Assembly: GCA_034008185.1 (NCBI GenBank)
Contig: CM067086.1
Coordinates: 14,861,507-14,925,506 of the forward strand
Direction: 5' to 3'
Source: Gorsachius magnificus
Lineage: Eukaryota > Chordata > Aves > Pelecaniformes > Ardeidae
Length of the DNA: 64,000 bases
Part shown: positions 59,660-64,000 of the stretch, piece after piece
How the letters are laid out: every line of letters starts with the position of its first letter
Numbering within the stretch: position 1 is the first letter of the stretch
Program-made: the position numbers and the translations under genes
The notes under the pieces: model-generated
Told to the model about the DNA's origin: nothing
What the model saw: only the letters and a program-made list of their open reading frames with translations
Database searches by the model: none

Positions 59660-59661
<2 letters not shown>
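57261..59661. other. Unannotated sequence
   Basis: GC-rich at 57.7-58.4 kb, with a 216-codon plus-strand frame (57,728-58,378) and a 183-codon minus-strand frame over the same bases. This mirror behaviour indicates composition bias. AT-rich from 58.8 kb. No gene recognised. Confidence 0.45.
58156..58264. repeat. Degenerate 27-bp tandem repeat, about 4 units
   Basis: Units begin at 58,156, 58,183, 58,210 and 58,238 with lengths 27, 27, 28 and about 27. Shared words are AGCYTGGGTCMCATC in the first two and CTGGTCACATC in the third. Because the period is a multiple of three, the overlapping open frame shows a 9-residue pattern (AWVPSREVP, AWVTSQNIS, SLVTSWDSP). Confidence 0.7.

Positions 59662-59695
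<34 letters not shown>
59662..59695. repeat. (TG)17 microsatellite
   Basis: Thirty-four bases of perfect TG dinucleotide repeat. Confidence 0.97.
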
Positions 59696-59698
<3 letters not shown>

Positions 59699-59999
59699 TT
59701 TTCACAGCAAACAAAAAGTGCCAATGCTTAACAGTTTGCAGGAGCGTTCATGCAGGGCCTGATCCAGAGCCTCTCTCCCTGCCCCTGGGATGGATCAGGG
59801 GTACAGAGCTTCTGTAAATTAGACAGAAGGGTTTCAGGTGGGTCCTGGAGCATCAATGAACACATTCTTGCCTTGATAAAAAAATGCTTGGAGCGTAACA
59901 ATGTGTTTTCCTGGTATTTGACGCCTTGGGAGAGTACGGCCACACTATTTAACACTGCATTTTTCTGGCTTTTAATCCATATTATGAACCCATCACCAA

Positions 60000-60490
60000 A
60001 GAGCTTTCCAAAATGATTACATGGCCATGACCATGGCGTTAATGTTTCAAAAGCAGCTGCTGTCTGTGTAATGTTTTTCTGTATTTTTACCGCTTATGTG
60101 CAAGCTGGAAGACTTTTTTGCTACGTCTGAGCTGCACTGAAGCAGCCTATATAAACTGCTGTTAATATTCAGCGGGCTTATGCTGCCGTGTGGGAGCTTG
60201 CACATCGAGTTTCCAGTGACCCCTTCAGACACAGGCACAGACCTGCTCTGCTGCGATACCAGCTCTCTATGTACATGAGGGCATTTGCGGATATGCTTTG
60301 CTGGGCAATAAAAATATAATTAAAAATGTGCAAAATTAACGTGTGCAATTTTTTATTCCTGGAGGTAAAATCCACTTAGTAAAACTTCACCATTTTACTG
60401 AGTGAGAGATTTGTGCTCAAAAATGCATTTCTGCAGTTTTCGCAATGAATTTCCTCAGATGATTGATTTATAGATGGCTGAATAGTGGAT
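60000..60490. other. AT-rich conserved-element-like block
   Basis: No repeats or long frames. Contains ATAAAAATATAATTAAAAAT and TAATATTCAGCGGGCTTATG-like mixed AT/CpG texture. Candidate conserved non-coding DNA only. Confidence 0.25.
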
Positions 60491-63400
60491 AAAAGCAGAG
60501 TGCATACAATCAACATAAATTACTAGTATTAAGCAAGTGCCAGATACTGGGAGAGTCTTTATTACTTTGGAGTATCTCATATCAGTAAAATAATTTTTTT
60601 TCACATAACATGAGACAAAGGTCATTTGCAAAACAATGTATCGAACCTAACTGAGCCCGGTTCATTCCTAAGCTCTGTATGTTGCTACAGTAACCACACA
60701 TTCATTAAATGTGATATACAAAGATTTTTCTTAACCAAAAAATCAGTTACACCCATGGATGCCACTTTATAATTAAAATACAGACCCCTGAACCTGCGTA
60801 CAGCGAGGAAGCTCAGTACCCCAGTGAAATCCCTTGCAAAAGCACATGCAGAATGTTTTTAGGAGCAGGGTCTGGCAAAGCACCCTACAAGGGCCATCAC
60901 CATCCTCCAGCAAATGCTGTCTGTCTCAGGGACAAATTACACAGAAATTTGGGTGCCTGGGCCAGCCTTGCACAGAGGTCACTGCAGGTTTTGTCCCACG
61001 CTCTCAGGCTGAGATGTGCAGACAGCACCTGATGTCCAAACCAACCCAAACTGGATCATGGGACCCACGAAGAAGAGCCAGCCCAGGGTACAGGCAGGTG
61101 GGCTGTTTGTGGCTTAGAGCTTACTGCTTGCTCCCTTTGCATCCTTTCCTTCTGAGGATTTGGGGCTCCAGAAAGTTTTTGGCATTAAAGAGAGTTTTTC
61201 TTAAGTGCTAGGGGAAGGGCAACCCACGCAAATTGGAGCTGGCTTATGTAGTTGCTCCCTCCTGCTGAACTGTCAGTGTTTGGCTGTGTTTTTCTACCCC
61301 ATCTCCTTCTGCTCTACATAATCTGTCAATATTGGTTTCCTTTCATTAGAACTTTCCTCTCTCTTAACGTCTGTTCTTCCTCACCGACGGTTCCTCCCTT
61401 TACCATGGCTTTTCTCAGTGGTTTGGTTTGATTCAAACTGAAACAGCTATGGCAGCGTCTAGAAGTAACTAATTTATTATACCTATTTCCTATAAAGCAA
61501 ACTATTTGTATCAATCAGCTTTGTTCTTTGGATAATATTTTTAGGGGAAATGTAATACTCCCTTGATTTTAGATGCATTTTTTATCTTGCTTCAGGCATA
61601 GGCTCCAAGAGATGTGCACGTAACATAGATGTTTAATTTACTCTTCCAAATATACAAAGAATATGGCTATGTGCAATAAACATTGCTAAGGGCATGGCTG
61701 AAGACAAGAAAAAAAAAAATCAGTTATAAAGCTGCTGTAAATTCCTTGTTATCTAAGAATTTCAACACCTACTTATGTGGCTGAGCCTCCGTTGCACCCT
61801 CATGAATTTAAGAGCCTGGGACACATGCTTATTCACAAACACAAGCTGCATGTTTGTGCTCAAACTGTACAGCAGATTTTGAAATAACCATCTGAGGATG
61901 TTATGGCTGCTAGTCAAAATCCGACAGTAAAGGGAGATTTTTGTTTAAATAGGGGGATTCGGAATGTGACTCAGAGAGAAATCACACAGGATACTGGGAC
62001 TTCACGAAAAACCCTTAGAAAAACACATTATTGTCTGGAAAACCTGGACATCCAAGTGTAAAATCTGCAAAATTTGCAATATCTGAGTCATATCTCTTCC
62101 CTTTTACCTGCAGATTGTGGATGGAGTAAGTGATGTCTGCAGTGAAACACCGAGCAGCAGACAGGGAAAGGGGAGGGCAAGAGCTAAACTTCCATCGGCC
62201 TCAGAGAGACCGAGCTTTCCTCCACACAGCTTTAGCCTCTGGTTTTCACATCTAGGTGTAAATCTGGCTTTGGGCTATGATGCACACTTCTGCCAGACGT
62301 GGTTAGCATTACTCACGTATTATTTAGATCAATAGGGATCTGTGTTTGATGCATGTAGCAATTGCTCACTGCTCTGTATCCTCTAATGCTTTGTATTTAA
62401 CAATGTCAGTTCTAAAATGCAATTTATACCCAGGCTATGACCCCTTTACTCCCCAAAATCCCACCATTACTGGTAATGTAAAGTTCTACTGCTCATAAAT
62501 GATAATATAAAATACCACCATCCTGATTTTTTTTAATGTCCTAGTAGTCCCACTGATTTCACTGTTTATGGGATTTTTCGTATCACGCTGTTTAGTATTA
62601 ACTGGGTATGTGCACCTGGAAAAATCAGTAGCGAAAGAGCAGCATCCGATATTTGAAATGTCCATCTCCATGAACGGCTCCGTCTCCCTGTCCACACGCA
62701 CACATATGTATGTGTCTCTCCATCCCAGTGCTTGAATCAGAAAAGTATGGTTGTTACTGCAAAAACTCACGCAGCACAGCGCGACCATAATCCCATGTAT
62801 GCTCAGACATGTTGCAGGAGGTAGCAGCAATTTACAGCCGCATCAAATGCCATGGCTTCAGCTTCCCTAAGAAGTATTTCTCACACCAGAAAATGTAATT
62901 GCCATTCCACTGTGCCTGCCCACATGGTGATCTGAAACACTTTGGCAAAATGAAGCAACCTGTCAATACTGTATCTATTGCAGATGAGACATCTACAAAT
63001 ACTGATCAGTGTAATCTAGTCATTGATTTTAGGAGTCTCAGTCCTCCGAGGACTGTGACAAATCAATACATCATCCCTGAGTGATGGGGTTGGCTTTTGG
63101 ATTTCTGATTTCGTTGGGGATATCATGTAAAAGTTAATGTAAGCGGAGGGCACTCTGCTGCTGCCCAGCTGAGGAGGCTCCGAACGACGTGTGGGTCCTT
63201 CAAAAACCCAACAGTGGTGCACACCATTAATTAGCAGCCAGGTACAGCGCAGACAGACCAACATCGCTCTCTTGTTTAGGACATGAAAAGGAGAACTGTT
63301 TCAGTATTTGCGAAAGTTCCTGCTTCGCCCCAGACTTGCCTTGTTTTGGAACCCACTTGCATTGTACAAGCGTTGGTACCATCCTGGTGGGGTTTGGTGA

Positions 63401-64000
63401 GGTGGTGATGTGAAGAAAGCATTTGGCTCTCGGTGCGGCTCAGTAAATCTTGTTTGTAAGACTGGAGATACAGAAAAAACACTGTCCTGCTGTATCTGTC
63501 TGCAGTTGCACGTGCAGTGTTATCCCTCTGACACACTCACTCCCTAGCAGATTGTATTCAGATAAATGTGTGCTTGTAACAAAAAGAGATATTCTCCTTC
63601 TGAGAGACCCAGAAAACTGCGGGCCCACATCTGTAGGTTTATGAATGCACACACACACCCCCCACACACAGAAAGACCTCCAGACATACACACTTACACA
63701 ATCTTTTATGTAAGTGGACTTCAGTGCAATGCAAATGTTTACAAGAAATGGTTTGCAACTCGCTGGCTAAGGAGGATTGAATAATTTGCTGAAGAAAGCA
63801 GGGAAAAGTTCCTAACAACATCTCCAACTCTTCAATTTCAAATTAATCAGAAAAAGTAAAAAATGTATGAAGAAATGTTTAGATTTCAGTTAATCTTTAA
63901 GATCTAATTCACACACAGGCAAGGTATTTGGGTACTGCACTGAAAAGCCATGTAATAAATATACCGTGGAATTACTAGGAATTCCCACAAATACCCTGGA
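60491..64000. other. Unannotated sequence to window end
   Basis: No gene recognised. A CA-rich simple repeat interrupted by C6 lies at 63,648-63,670. Longest frame is 125 codons (60,834-61,211 plus) without motif. Confidence 0.5.

Noticed and set aside
1..64000. Prokaryotic systems, CRISPR arrays, tRNA or rRNA genes
   Set aside because: No regular direct-repeat/spacer array, no tRNA with complete A and B boxes and arms, no rRNA-like sequence. CR1 and ERV content show a vertebrate nuclear genome.

Overview
The window reads as non-coding nuclear DNA from a bird. The main evidence is two 5'-truncated CR1 retrotransposons that end in the avian CR1 3' signature (tandem ATTCTATGA-type octamers at about 10,843-10,859 and 30,844-30,861). 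A 598-bp solo LTR of an avian ERVL-like family supports this, as do the very low interspersed-repeat load and several much older LINE fossils. I found no bacterial-style genes and no tRNA, rRNA or CRISPR. I could not support any protein-coding exon of a host gene; open frames longer than about 150 codons exist but carry no recognisable domain.

Layout. 1-7.4 kb: essentially featureless, with a 200-codon minus-strand open frame (1,867-2,469) over a possible LINE 3' remnant. 7.4-7.53 kb: a strong palindromic hairpin with 50-nt arms. 7.9-10.9 kb: a cluster of three plus-strand non-LTR retrotransposon pieces of different ages (old CR1-like, L2-like, younger CR1). 10.9-27 kb: mostly unique sequence, with an AT-rich conserved-element-like block at 14.6-16.6 kb and a possible tRNA-like SINE relic at 25.7 kb. 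27.1-27.4 kb: an old minus-strand CR1. 29.4-30.9 kb: two CR1 pieces fused head to tail. 31-41 kb: unique sequence. 41.15-41.76 kb: solo LTR with an intact 5-bp target-site duplication. 44-49 kb: GC rises, with CpG-retaining blocks and two putative conserved non-coding blocks (46.9-47.3 and 48.2-48.5 kb). 49-64 kb: a minus-strand CR1 relic, a conserved-looking block at 52.3-53.0 kb, an 11-bp minisatellite, an L2-like LINE fossil (54.6-55.4 kb), a GC-rich patch near 57 kb, a (TG)17 microsatellite and another AT-rich conserved-looking stretch at 60.0-60.5 kb.

Interpretation. The best reading is an intergenic or long-intron region holding candidate regulatory elements and layered retroelement history. 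Nothing here works together as an operon or pathway. The most unusual single item is the 7,410-7,534 hairpin: in the inner 29 bp of its stem, all four mismatches would be G-U wobbles if the minus strand were transcribed. Conservation, transcription and family assignments are inferences from sequence alone; no alignment or database search was run.
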